From the NCBI GenBank assembly GCA_025558095.1, contig JAIVFI010000012.1, forward strand, positions 372,001-436,000: a stretch of DNA of 64,000 nucleotides, read 5' to 3'. Origin of the DNA: Hyaloraphidium curvatum (lineage: Eukaryota; Monoblepharomycota; Hyaloraphidiomycetes; Hyaloraphidiales; Hyaloraphidiaceae). The notes under the pieces are model-generated. The model did not search any database and had not been told where the DNA came from. It saw nothing but the letters and a program-made list of their open reading frames with translations. Positions within the stretch are counted from its first letter, which is position 1, and every line of letters starts with the position of its first letter. Made by a program: the position numbers and the translations under genes. Of the stretch, positions 1 through 9,223 are shown piece after piece.

Positions 1-1733
1 GACAATGCGCGGGCCGTCATGCCGACCGTGAGCTTCGTCAACTGGATGTCCATCTTGAGCTCGGCAGACCCGAGCTTCCACGGCGTCGACGGGAATGACT
101 ATTCGCGGGCCACCTCCCCTGTCATTTCGGTGACGGGCCCTTGCAGCTTCTTCCCGAACGCATTCAGCGTGCTTCGGGTCGCTTATCCCGAGGCGTTCCT
201 CGCCGCCCGATACAGTTGGCCCGTCATCGGCGAGGTCCTCGAGCCCTCAAAGTACCTCAACGTGTCGACTTCCGAGATGTCGGACGAGGCGGTCGCCGAC
301 AACTGTGTTTCGGACCTCCAGCTCATGGGCCGCAAGAAGGCCGAGCTGCTGGCTGCGGGCAAGGGCGGCCGGGGAAGGCGCGGGGAGGGCGTTATGCTTC
401 ACCTGTGCTACTTCGTCGCAGGTTCGTACCTTCTCCAGTTGATCTCGCCGAGATGCTGATGATCCATTCAGTGGACGAAACTGGCCATGTTTACGGCTAT
501 AGTGATGATTACGAAGAAGCGATAATGGCGACGGACGCTCTGATCGGCCGGCTGCTCGACACGGTGGAATCATCGGGGCTAGCTTCCTCGACCCTGATCG
601 TCCTGGTGTCGGACCACGGACGGGAACCGCTCACCGGCCATGAGCACGGATCCTTCACCATGGAGGAGCTTGAAACGCCGTGGTCTCTGGCCGGCCCAGG
701 GATCCGGAAGGGCAGGCTACGGACCCCCGTGCACACCTTCGACACTGCCAGCACCGTCCTCGGCGCTCTCGGTGTGGAACCACCGCTGCAATGGCACGGC
801 CGTATGGTGCTGGAAGCGTGGAGCGCCTACGAAATCGACGACCATCCGCTCGTCGACGGTGTGGGGGGAGCCGGGGAGGCTTTGAACCGGGCGGGGTGGC
901 TCTACCAAGAGCCCATGAACCCGGACTTGGAATGCGTGGAGGACCTGGCGGTCCGGAAGGAGGCTTTCGACGCCTCCGTCATGGATGCCGAGACTTCCCT
1001 CCTTCCCAACATCTTTGGCGGCGGCTCCGAGAAGCCGAAACCGTCTTCGCGCCACCGGGAAGGAACGTGCAAAGCGAAGCATCACCAAAGAAGCTACCAC
1101 AGCGGCCATGGCTTCGGCGAAGATCCGCATTCCCTCCATCTCACGCACAAGCAGTTCTCTCACGACCACCTGTCTCACGCGCACTCTCACCAGCGGGCCA
1201 ACCTCACCCACCACGCGCACGTGCAACGCACGATGCCGTTGCTCATGAGGTGGTTCCGCGCCGTTCGGCTCGGGATCGCAAAGGTGATTCTGCGGGTCGC
1301 GACGTCGGCTGGCGACGGAAAGTTCCACTTGTTCTCCTTCGTTCTGGGGATCGCAGCCGCCTTCACCACCCTGCTGCTGCTCGGCAGCTCGGTCGGCTGC
1401 GGCGTGCTCCTGTGCCGGTTCAAGCGGAGGCGGTTGGGCAGCGGTGCGGGCGAGACGCCTCGATTGGGCCCCGTGTTGGTGGCACCGGACGCGAAGCCCC
1501 CAATGAGCCGGTTCCTGATGCGCAAGAGCTTGTCGCACGCGACGCTCGTGGACTTCAAGCTACCGCTCCCGCAAGCACAGCTTGGGGAGCCGCGGTTGCC
1601 GATCGCCAGGCCGCAATCATCGCCTCCGCGAGTTGCTGCCCCGCAAGCATTGCTCATGGAGCGGCCGTCTTCGGAAGATTCGGATTCGGACAGCGGCTCC
1701 AGCTTCACCGCACGACTCGATCACGCCAGATAG
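1..1733 (+). CDS. Type I phosphodiesterase/alkaline phosphatase-superfamily ectoenzyme, 5' partial
   Basis: The gene is already open at base 1, so its N-terminus lies outside the window. The first exon reads as the start of an alkaline-phosphatase-superfamily domain (a PTVSFVNWMSIL stretch near the metal-binding Thr/Ser, in frame 1). The second exon, in frame 3 from about 421-439, carries HSVDETGHVYGY and VLVSDHGREPLTGHEHG, which resemble the metal-ligand D-x-x-x-H and S-D-H-G motifs of nucleotide pyrophosphatase/GPI-ethanolamine-transferase-like enzymes. After the catalytic part comes a His-rich stretch (about 1080-1220), one membrane segment (about 1330-1410) and a Ser-rich cytosolic tail ending in TAG at 1731-1733, so the enzyme is probably anchored at a membrane with the catalytic part outside or luminal. 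I could not fix the intron: possible donors are 305 (GT) or 361 (GC) with an acceptor at 438 or 420. The substrate is unknown. Confidence 0.6.
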
Positions 1734-1783
1734 AAACTTGTGCGCGGAATCAATTGCATCGATTGTTGGAATCCCGATTCTCG

Positions 1784-3294
1784 CTACATGTCCGAGAAGC
1801 CGAAGCTGCCGTCCAAGTCCCGCCTCTTGATATCCTCGACGAGTTTCTGGATCTCGGGATCGAGATCGAGCGAAGCGTTCGACACAAGACTTCCCGTGTC
1901 GCTTCGGCCGCGACGCATGTCCTCCTGCGATCGAGTGCGGATATCGCGCTCGCGTTCGCGCAATGCCGAGTAGCGGCCGCGACGGTCAAGCTCGTAATCT
2001 TCAGGGTCCCTGGACCTTCCTGGTTTCGAGTCCCTCTGGCTATGGCGGAACTCGCGGTCGCCAAAAAGAGACTCCTCTGGGATATTGTCGAAAAGGCCCG
2101 TAACGTCGATGCCCTTGACCGATCCGTCCACCGAATCAAGCCTGTAGTCCCTCCTAGCCGTCGAAACGCGCAGCTCGGCATCGTCCAGAACCGCTCGTCG
2201 GAGTCCGTCCACTTCTCGGCGCAAACGCCGCACTTCGTTGCGCCAACCTTCCTTCTCCTGCTCGACCCTGTCCAACCGCTCCTCAAGCTTGCGCGAACGT
2301 TGAGCTTCTTTGGCCAAAGACTCGGTAAGGTCCTTGCATTGCTGCGCCATGAAACCGTCGTCCGCAACTGGGTGTCTGCGCGAGGATGAGCTCTGAGTTC
2401 CGCGAGATGAGGTGATGTGATCGCGCGGGGCAGTGAATAAGGCGTTGGTGCCTGTGCTGCGATTTGCTTTGAGCTTTGGCAGCGATTCGACGGCTTGGAG
2501 AGACAACGGACGTCAGAAATTCGTGGCTGGATCCCGCATTGCAAGCCTACTTTGTGCCTCTCGGTCGCTCTTCACTGCTGCGCCCGTGCTGTGCCCGGCG
2601 TCGGCGACCGTTGGCCGCACTTGGGTGGCAACAGATCCTCCGGGCTTGCTTGGCAGTCCAGCGGGGATGTCCGCAGTTCCAAGTCCGGCAGATTCCAGCA
2701 GTTGGACGGCAATGTTCATCGGCCGTGAAAAGGAGAGTGGGGGCTTTGATCCTTTGCTCTCGGAGCCAGCTCCACGTCCCTCGTCTCCCCTAATCCTGTT
2801 TCCGGCAAATGAACGCGAAGGTGCATTCTCGTCCCCTGCCCGAGGCGCTTCGGAAGCCAGAGCGCGGAGGAACCGCTCGAGCAAAGGACCTGTTGTCATG
2901 AGCCCCGCGCTCATCAGCCCCGCGTCGCTTTTAACGCCGTCGTCGCCAACCAACCTTCTCCCTGGACTTCCGGGAGCCCGAGGACGGCGAGGATCCCGTG
3001 TTCGCCGAGCACGGCGGCCTCCGTGCCCATCCCCGACTCGGCCAAGAGGACTGATACCGTCAAGTCCAGCCCGCGCCGGAGCAAGTAGCCGAACACAACA
3101 GAGTTCAGAGCGCGCGTATAGTCGTCCGGTGCTTGCACGACGGGCGGGGAGCGGGCGAGGACCTCCTGAGCAACTCCCGCCCGAATCTGAGCGCGTAGCT
3201 TGTGTATAAGACCAGTCCGCTCCAACGCGTCCAACAGCAGGCGCCGATTGCGCGCCGTCGAGTCCGCAGAAGTGCCCGGCCGCGTCGACGCCAT
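1784..3294 (-). CDS. LisH-domain coiled-coil protein, FOP/OFD1 centrosome-basal body type
   Basis: Three exons on the minus strand, 3294-2955, 2889-2551 and 2367-1784, give 420 residues; the phases fit at both junctions. The first exon has a short basic leader, then a helix (LLLDALERTGLIHKLRAQIR) and a LisH motif (YLLRRGLDLTVSVLLAESGM). That pair is the signature of the FOP/FOPNL/OFD1 dimerisation region found at centrosomes and basal bodies. The middle exon is low-complexity. The last exon has a strong coiled coil (EERLDRVEQEKEGWRNEVRR) and an acidic, Arg-rich tail. OFD1 is usually longer and FOPNL shorter, so I do not choose between them. The family is tied to cilia/flagella in most lineages, which suggests a flagellated life stage. 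The second intron (183 bp) is long for this window and its acceptor is the least certain part of the model. Confidence 0.6.
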
Positions 3295-3399
3295 GGCGGG
3301 CTGGCCTCGACGCCGCACGGTGACGGGAATTTGAAGTTGGAACTTGGAACAAGTGGAGACCATCAAGTCGATCAGCGCCGATGGCCACCCCGGTCCATT

Positions 3400-4021
3400 C
3401 TATTGCTTTGGTCGTGCAAGCAAGAACTCCTTGAGCTTCGCTAGCGACCGGCCCCGGTGTGAGATCGAGTTCTTCAGCTCCTTTGGCATCTCTGCATAGG
3501 TCTGATCGTATCCCGCGGGCTCAAAGACGGGATCCCCTGGACACGGCAAGCGTGAGCTGCGGCAACCAAGGCCGACGCCAAGACCTACATCCAAAGTCCT
3601 TGGGACCGCGGGCGGCGACGATCCTTCCGTCCGTGCGACCAACGAACTGCACAACTTCCTGACCCTCGCCTTCGCAAAAGCTGAATATACATTGTGCGTA
3701 TGCGGAGCGATCGTCGAACCCGTTCAGCATCCGGTTTAATCCTTCGTGCCCGAGGCCATCGAGAAACCATTTGATATAGGCTCCCGGAAGCCCATTGAGG
3801 GCGTTGAAGCAAAGTGAAGTGTCCTCCGTCAGCACCGGCCCCTTCACGAGCTCCGCAGCCCTAAGGCATTTGTCCCGGGCGACATTCTCCGGCGTACCTT
3901 GGATCTCGGGGAGATCCAGCGCCTGCGAAGTCAGCTGCAGGGTGGAAGAACCCATTATCGCCTTGAACTCCTCCAGCTTCTTCGCGTTCCCGGTCACGAA
4001 TGTTATCGGCTTTGATTCCAT
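3400..4021 (-). CDS. ITPA: Inosine triphosphate pyrophosphatase (ITPase)
   Basis: Two exons, 4021-3589 and 3536-3400, encode 189 residues, the normal length for ITPA/HAM1. The N-terminus has the nucleotide-binding start [14 protein letters not shown], followed by DLPEIQGTP, the acidic [20 protein letters not shown] block and, across the splice junction, [10 protein letters not shown] and the [15 protein letters not shown]-terminus: all core family motifs. The enzyme hydrolyses ITP, dITP and XTP to monophosphates and pyrophosphate, removing non-canonical purines from the cytosolic nucleotide pool. The intron (3537-3588) has a GTAGGT donor. The gene is transcribed away from the mitochondrial protein gene at 4199, with 177 bp between the two starts. 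It is a purine-related gene but lies far from the catabolic cluster. Confidence 0.95.
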
Positions 4022-4198
4022 GGTGAAGTGCTTTCCAAGTCCGAAAATCCGTCGAAGGGGAAGGGGAACGGGGAAGGAGAGACTTTCAAGACGCGGGCGA
4101 CGCGGCGCCCACGCGGCGCCCCGCGAACGCATTAGGCGTCCATCGCGCGCCTCCCAACCGCGCCGTACCGTTGTTTCCGGCCATCCGGCCACGCATCG

Positions 4199-5188
4199 AT
4201 GGCGCAGCGTGTCTTTTCGGCCCGCCGCGTCGCTTCTCTCGCGGGTAAACGGGGATTCGCGGCGCCTGCTGGTGGACATGCGATTCGCGCCGCTGCCGCA
4301 CCCCAGCTTCCCGCCTTGCGGAGGTACTCTAGCGGAGCCGAGGGCCAACCCTATGCCGAATCGCCTTCGGCGTTCCCGTGGCTGGTCGCGGACTCGCCGG
4401 CGCGTCCTGTCGCGAGCGATTTGCCGAGCGATCCGAATCCCATCCGGCGCTTCTTCCAGATCCCGCTGGCGCGGTTTCTGTCGCGGAACTTTGCGGAGTC
4501 GGTGGCGGGCGAGGTGCTCGGCAAGGACTATCTGCAGACGACCATGCTCCTCGGCGCCGAGGCTGCCGTGCAGCGTTTCGTCGCCGCTCTGTCGGCAGGC
4601 CGAATGGACGAGCTGGAGGCCTACCTGCAGAAACCTCTCCTGCACCGTTTGGAATCCGAGCTGGAACGCCTGAAGGCGCGGAACGAATCCGTGTCTATCT
4701 CGATCCCGCGCGTGCACGACATCACGATTCGCGACCTCCTCGTCGTGTTCGGTCCTGCGATCAACATGGCGATCCTGAAGCTCAGCAAGTGGATCAACAC
4801 GTGGGCCATGTTCGAGGCGGGCGCGACCAACGTGCTCCTGCGCTGGTTGAGCCTGGCGTTCGTGATCCCCAAGACGGCCTGGCTCTCAAAGCAGACGCCA
4901 ACATGGCAAATGATCGTGGACGCGACGGAGCAGGGGGGAGTCATCATCGTGGACTGCGAAATCGACGCCGAGGTCGAGTTTAGCCACCGCAAGGACGATG
5001 GCGAGGTCATCTTCCAGGAAAGCCGTAGACGGCCCATCCTGCTCCAGCTGTCCACCAAGCACTTGCAGGTGGCAGCGAACCGGATTCGGGAAAACGTGGG
5101 CGAGGACGGCGAACCGATATCGCAGAACCCATCTTGGGTGAGCTCGGGCAATCCTCCTTTCCGCGCGTTGCTGACTCCCGGCCCCTAA
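4199..5188 (+). CDS. Mitochondrial protein with Tim44/Mba1-like domain (tentative)
   Basis: A single-exon gene of 329 residues. Residues 1-45 are rich in Arg, Ala and Ser without acids and end in LRRYSS, a good mitochondrial presequence with an R-2/R-3 type cleavage site. The following region (about 85-330) has the helix-rich start [16 protein letters not shown] and a block with [11 protein letters not shown] followed by beta-strand-like [14 protein letters not shown]. This order resembles the Tim44/Mba1/mL45 fold of inner-membrane import and ribosome-anchoring proteins. The match is by overall pattern only, so the assignment is tentative; a matrix or inner-membrane location is the safer part. 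A membrane-embedded segment near residues 180-235 is possible but not clear. Confidence 0.55.
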   Translation: MAQRVFSARRVASLAGKRGFAAPAGGHAIRAAAAPQLPALRRYSSGAEGQPYAESPSAFPWLVADSPARPVASDLPSDPNPIRRFFQIPLARFLSRNFAESVAGEVLGKDYLQTTMLLGAEAAVQRFVAALSAGRMDELEAYLQKPLLHRLESELERLKARNESVSISIPRVHDITIRDLLVVFGPAINMAILKLSKWINTWAMFEAGATNVLLRWLSLAFVIPKTAWLSKQTPTWQMIVDATEQGGVIIVDCEIDAEVEFSHRKDDGEVIFQESRRRPILLQLSTKHLQVAANRIRENVGEDGEPISQNPSWVSSGNPPFRALLTPGP

Positions 5189-5422
5189 CAGCGTATTTCT
5201 GATGTGGACAATCTTTTGCAAAGCACGCTATTCCAGAGCCAGATGCGGAAATGGGAGCAACAGCAGGCGGATGAAGAAGGTTGATGTTCGCGGTGTGCTC
5301 TCGAGCTGAAGAGAGATGACTTCTTGAGGTGCCTTGCGAGTACGAATACGTGCATCCCGTATGGGAACCGTTCCAGATCCGGACATGCTCGAAAGGGTCC
5401 AGGGACGACGACCGAGTCCGGG

Positions 5423-5732
5423 TTAGTCGACGCCCTCATCTCCCATCGCTCGCAATGGCGCCATGTCGCCCTGCGATTCTTGGTCACGGAGTTCGAAATG
5501 ATAGTCATGGACTGCACCTGTTCTCGGGTAACGGTTTGGAAGCTGTCGGGCGGGGGGGCTGTTGGGACCGCGGATGCGAGTTACGTGAGCCCGTCAACGT
5601 GTCGTGCGTGAAGAGAGGTACCGTGATGGCACGTGCTCGAGTCGTGGATTGCTGTGGACCGGCAGGGTCGAGTGATCGGTCGGCAGCCTTCTTCCACGCT
5701 TCAACGGCAACATCATCATCCGTCTTTCGCAT
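5423..5732 (-). CDS. Small hypothetical protein, two exons (uncertain)
   Basis: A possible 76-residue protein from exons 5732-5622 and 5542-5423. The splice (donor GTACCT, acceptor CGACAG) keeps phase and joins ...TTRARAIT to LPNRYPRTGAVHDYHFEL and a polar, acidic end. The frame is open upstream to about 5850, so the first exon could be longer or could be spliced to Asterix as an unusual extension (a phase-compatible junction exists at 5867). I do not recognise a family. It could also be untranslated sequence of the neighbouring gene. Confidence 0.25.
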
Positions 5733-5861
5733 TCGTTCTGTCCCAGCATCCACATCCGATATCACGTCCCTAAAATCCAGGTCCTCGGCTTGAATAGATG
5801 CGGGAAAGGCAGATGCACAGGCACAGAGCGCCTCCCATAGTCCGTCCCTGCTCCGGTCATG

Positions 5862-6225
5862 TCAGGTACGCCCTCCCGCTAGTTCCTCATTGTACCGGCT
5901 AATGTCGACCGTAATGCTCATTACGATAGCGGATACGGCAAACAGAGTAGTGTTCGAGTTGCTGATGGCAGTGCTGCGTTTGTTCGCCCCCGCCATGAGG
6001 CCGAGAAGCAAGGAAAGCCAGGAGAAGAGACGGTTCCTCATCACGATGGCAATGACCCCGGTCGCGCTGCGGTCCGGTTGTTAGATTACGCAGCATCGGT
6101 GCCACGTCCACTCACATGGCGAAAATGTTCAGCATGTCCGTCTCAAGCGTGTCCGACTCCGACAGCGTGGGCCATTCGAAGGGTACGATCGCCGCGTGGT
6201 TTCGCGGATCTTTGCGTCGTGACAT
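5862..6225 (-). CDS. Asterix (PAT complex subunit, UPF0139 family)
   Basis: Two exons, 6225-6116 and 6066-5862, give 104 residues, matching the usual 100-110 of the family. The intron is 49 bp with a GTGAGT donor and a perfect CTAAC branch site. The N-terminus has DPRNHAAIVPFEWP, followed by an acidic loop and three hydrophobic segments (around DMLNIFAIATGVIAIVMRN, LFSWLSLLLGLMAGANK and TLFAVSAIVMSITVDI). The order and spacing match Asterix/WDR83OS, which pairs with CCDC47 as an intramembrane chaperone at the ER multipass translocon. The gene is easily missed because its first exon lies in another frame and the second lacks an ATG. It is divergent from the calcium-binding protein gene at 6414, sharing a 188-bp promoter region. 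Confidence 0.85.
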
Positions 6226-6413
6226 GGACGTCTCGGGCTTTTTCGCGTCGACACGCGCAGCGTCTCAAAGTTCTTTTACCGATATGAAGCTTCGACGATG
6301 CGATGCGCTACCGAGTCGCGCAAGTCAACGGACGGTGAAAGGGCGCGCGGGCAGGGGGCGGTGTGATCGATCGATACCTGCGATCGACGCCACTTCGCGA
6401 CAGCGTCAACAAT

Positions 6414-7064
6414 ATGGGGGCCTCCTCTTCCACGCTTTCGGACGAGGAGGTCAATGAGCTGTCTGCGAACACTGCTTTCTCGCCCGATCAAATCACACGG
6501 CTCTACCGCCGGTTTCGGGAGATCGATAAGGACAACTCGGCGACGATTACGCCGGACGAGCTCTTCCAGATCCCGGAGCTCAGCCTGAACCCGCTGGCGC
6601 CGCGGATCATAGAAGTTTTCAGCGAGGACGGACGGAATGAGCTCGATTTCCGGGAATTCGTGACGTGTCTGAGTGTGTTTGCACGGGACGTGAAGCGGGA
6701 GGTCAAGCTCCAATGTCAGTCTTCCACCCTTCCGGCCCCTCGTGTTGGCCTGAAATACCTTCTGTTCTCAGTTGCTTTCCGAGTCTATGACGTGCAATCC
6801 GATGGCTTCATAGACTTTGACGAGCTGTTCAGGTGCGTCGACTTCTCGTGGGCACGTTTCGCAATGGTCATAACCCCACCGCTTGCCAGCATAATGAAAA
6901 TGATGGTCGGGACGAGCTTAACGGACGACCAAATCCGGGAAATCGTCGACAAGACGATCCTGGAGGCAGATTGCTTGGACCGTGATGGAACTATCTCCTG
7001 GGAAGAGTTTAAACGCGCTCTGTCGTTGTCGGACGTCGAAGGGCTCCTCACGATCGACTTTTGA
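6414..7064 (+). CDS. Calcineurin B homologous protein (CHP1-like EF-hand)
   Basis: Three exons, 6414-6714, 6772-6832 and 6890-7064, give 178 residues. The start MGASSSTL is an N-myristoylation signal. It is followed by TGF-like TAFSPDQITRLYRRF, an EF-hand with EIDKDNSATITPDEL, IPELSLNPLAPRII, the KLQFAFRVYDVQSDGF EF-hand formed across the first splice, and a last EF-hand (DCLDRDGTISWEEF). The end LSDVEGLLTIDF matches the CHP1 C-terminus better than calcineurin B itself. CHP proteins bind Na+/H+ exchangers and regulate vesicle traffic; calcineurin B regulates the phosphatase. I favour CHP, but the two are close relatives. The introns are 57 bp each, with GTCAGT and GTGCGT donors. Confidence 0.85.
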   Translation: MGASSSTLSDEEVNELSANTAFSPDQITRLYRRFREIDKDNSATITPDELFQIPELSLNPLAPRIIEVFSEDGRNELDFREFVTCLSVFARDVKREVKLQCQSSTLPAPRVGLKYLLFSVAFRVYDVQSDGFIDFDELFRCVDFSWARFAMVITPPLASIMKMMVGTSLTDDQIREIVDKTILEADCLDRDGTISWEEFKRALSLSDVEGLLTIDF

Positions 7065-7173
7065 CGGCACGGGAAGGTTGGGCACGTTATCGGGACTGAC
7101 GCATGGATCGGAGAGTCGTGTATGATACCCGCTTCGCCTCAAATTACACATCTGGTATCGTGGCAAGGATATC

Positions 7174-8887
7174 TTACGCCTCGAGCTGGTCGCGCGGCGC
7201 CTGGAACCGGGTCCTGTCGAAACCGTTGCGGTTCTTGTGGCAGACGAACTGGTAGACCGTGGCCGATCCCTGCCTGCTGATAATGGTGGACCTGAATTAC
7301 GGAGTGAGTCTCGGGGCGGACACCTTGTCTGCGCCAACGAACCAAGCCAGGAAGATGTTCCAAATCCTCAGCCACTTCTGTCCGTACTTGGCCTGCATCT
7401 TGTCCTGGTTCTTCATCCAGTTCTTGTACCTGGATTCGAAAACACGTCAGGACGAAGGGTGGACTTCTGCGGTTCGGACACCCACCATCTCCAGATCGTA
7501 GCCGAGTAGTGGGTTCCCAGGGTTTCGGTGCTCTGCACCTCGAAGCCGGCCCACTCCAGCTGGTTAACGTACCAGTTCAGGGGCGTGGAGGCGTCGGCGC
7601 CGGGGAAGATGTACTTGGCCATGAACAGGCCCCAGATGATGTCCTCGTACTGCCACGACCGACGAAGGCCCGCAACCTGCATGAAGAAGATGCCGTCGTC
7701 CTCGAGGAGGTCGTAGACCTAAGTGAAAGACAACGGGTCAGTCCGAGGTTCTGACATGCTTACAAGGCAAACGAACCTGGCGCATGAAGGTCTGGAAGCG
7801 CAGCACACCGACGTGCTCGGCCATTTCCAGGCATGTGATCCGGTCCCACTTCTCGCTCTTCGGAATGTCGCGGTAGTCTTTGTTGATGAGCCGCGCGCGC
7901 TCGGCGACGCCCTCCTTGAGCGCCCAGTCGTTGCCCCAGCGCGTCTGGTTGACCGAAATCGTGACACCGGTGGAGTCGGATTGGAAGTGCTTGGCAGCGT
8001 GGACGACCAAGGGACCCCAACCGCAGCCGATGTCGAGGTGCCTCAGGTTCGACCGGTTGAACAGCGACTTGCGCAGGACGGCATTGTACTTGTTGACCTG
8101 CAGCTCCTCCAGCGTCTCCTCGCGGGTCTTGTCGCCGACCATGCCGGAAGTGTAGGTCATCGTGGGTCCCAAGAACTGGCGGCAGGCACGTGCTTAGCAA
8201 CCGCAGAAGAGAGGGAACAGCAAGCGGACTCACGGCCTCGTAGAAATCGTCGCCCCGGTCGTAGTGACCCTGGACCTGGTCCTCATCCTGGCGGCGCGAG
8301 TGCCACAGGAGCTCGGGGATCCACTGGAAGAACAGGAACTTGGCCTGCCCGAGGCAGAACTCGAACTTGACAAAGTCGTAGCGCTGCTCCAAGGTCTCCA
8401 GGACGTCCCCCTTGAAGTCGATCTTGCCCGCGATGTAGCCTTCGAAGAGAAGCTCCATGGGGATCTTGTTGCGGCCGTGGAACCGGGCCTTGAGCTCCGG
8501 GTCGTTGATCGTGATGTACTCCTCGATGTTCTTCCCCGGCAGAGGCGCCCTGGCGTCATTGTAGGCCTTGAAGTTGTGCAGGTAGTAGTTCCAGCAGTAG
8601 TTGAAGACGGCGAAGCTCGGCACGGCCGTGAGGACGAACAGGAACAGATAGACCGAGAAGGAGAAGTAGCCGAAGGGGAGCAGAAGCACGCGGGGCACAG
8701 CGAGGCAGAACAGGACAAGATACAGGTTGGAGAAGTTTGCCTTGCCAAAGCCCTCGACCGGGTACGGCGGGCGCTTGACCGTCAGGTTGGGCCGCCCGTC
8801 ACGAGTCGCAAAGAAGGGCTCCTGTCCCTTGGCCGAGGGCCAAACCGGGGTGCTTTTGGCAGCGGATCCGTTTTCAGCGCCCATCAT
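7174..8887 (-). CDS. Sphingolipid C9-methyltransferase (CFA-synthase-like)
   Basis: Five exons, 8887-8234, 8175-7777, 7718-7486, 7429-7343 and 7276-7174, encode 491 residues, as in fungal C9-methyltransferases. After a polar N-terminus come two membrane segments (about 55-105), a cyclopropane-fatty-acid-synthase-like region, HYDRGDDFYEAFLGPTMTYT across the first splice, the SAM-binding HLDIGCGWGP, EMAEHVGV, and the C-terminal RQGSATVYQF signature. The enzyme adds the methyl branch at C9 of the sphingoid base of glucosylceramide in the ER. This family is characteristic of fungi, which supports a fungal origin for the window. All four introns are 56-66 bp; two have the unusual donor GTTCGT. The last acceptor could be 7277/7276 or one codon later. 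Confidence 0.9.
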
Positions 8888-9223
8888 CTTGCCGTTCGGG
8901 TCTCTGACAGCGCGATGTTGTTCGGTCGAGTCCGAGAAGGAAACCAGAATCAGTTTCGCGGTCGCACTCCCGGCGGATCAATCCATGCCACCGAGCACGC
9001 GCAATAGCGGGACGCGTGCACGCTCGAAGAATGGAACCGAATCTTACCTCGTGCCTCGAAACGACCGGGGGCAGGGGGGCAGGAGCAACACTCTTCTTTC
9101 AGGGCGGTCAGGGCTGGTGCGCTGGCGCCAGGTTTCGGACGCCACATCCGAAAAGCTTCCTTACGCGCAGATCAATAGGGTATCTTGATATCGCCACAAT
9201 AGTGGTACGGGAATAGACGTGCC
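8888..9223 (-). other. Intergenic region without recognisable gene
   Basis: This 336-bp gap separates the end of the WDR81-like gene from the start of the C9-methyltransferase gene, both on the minus strand. It must hold the terminator of the former and the promoter of the latter. I see no conserved peptide, repeat or clear motif. Confidence 0.5.
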
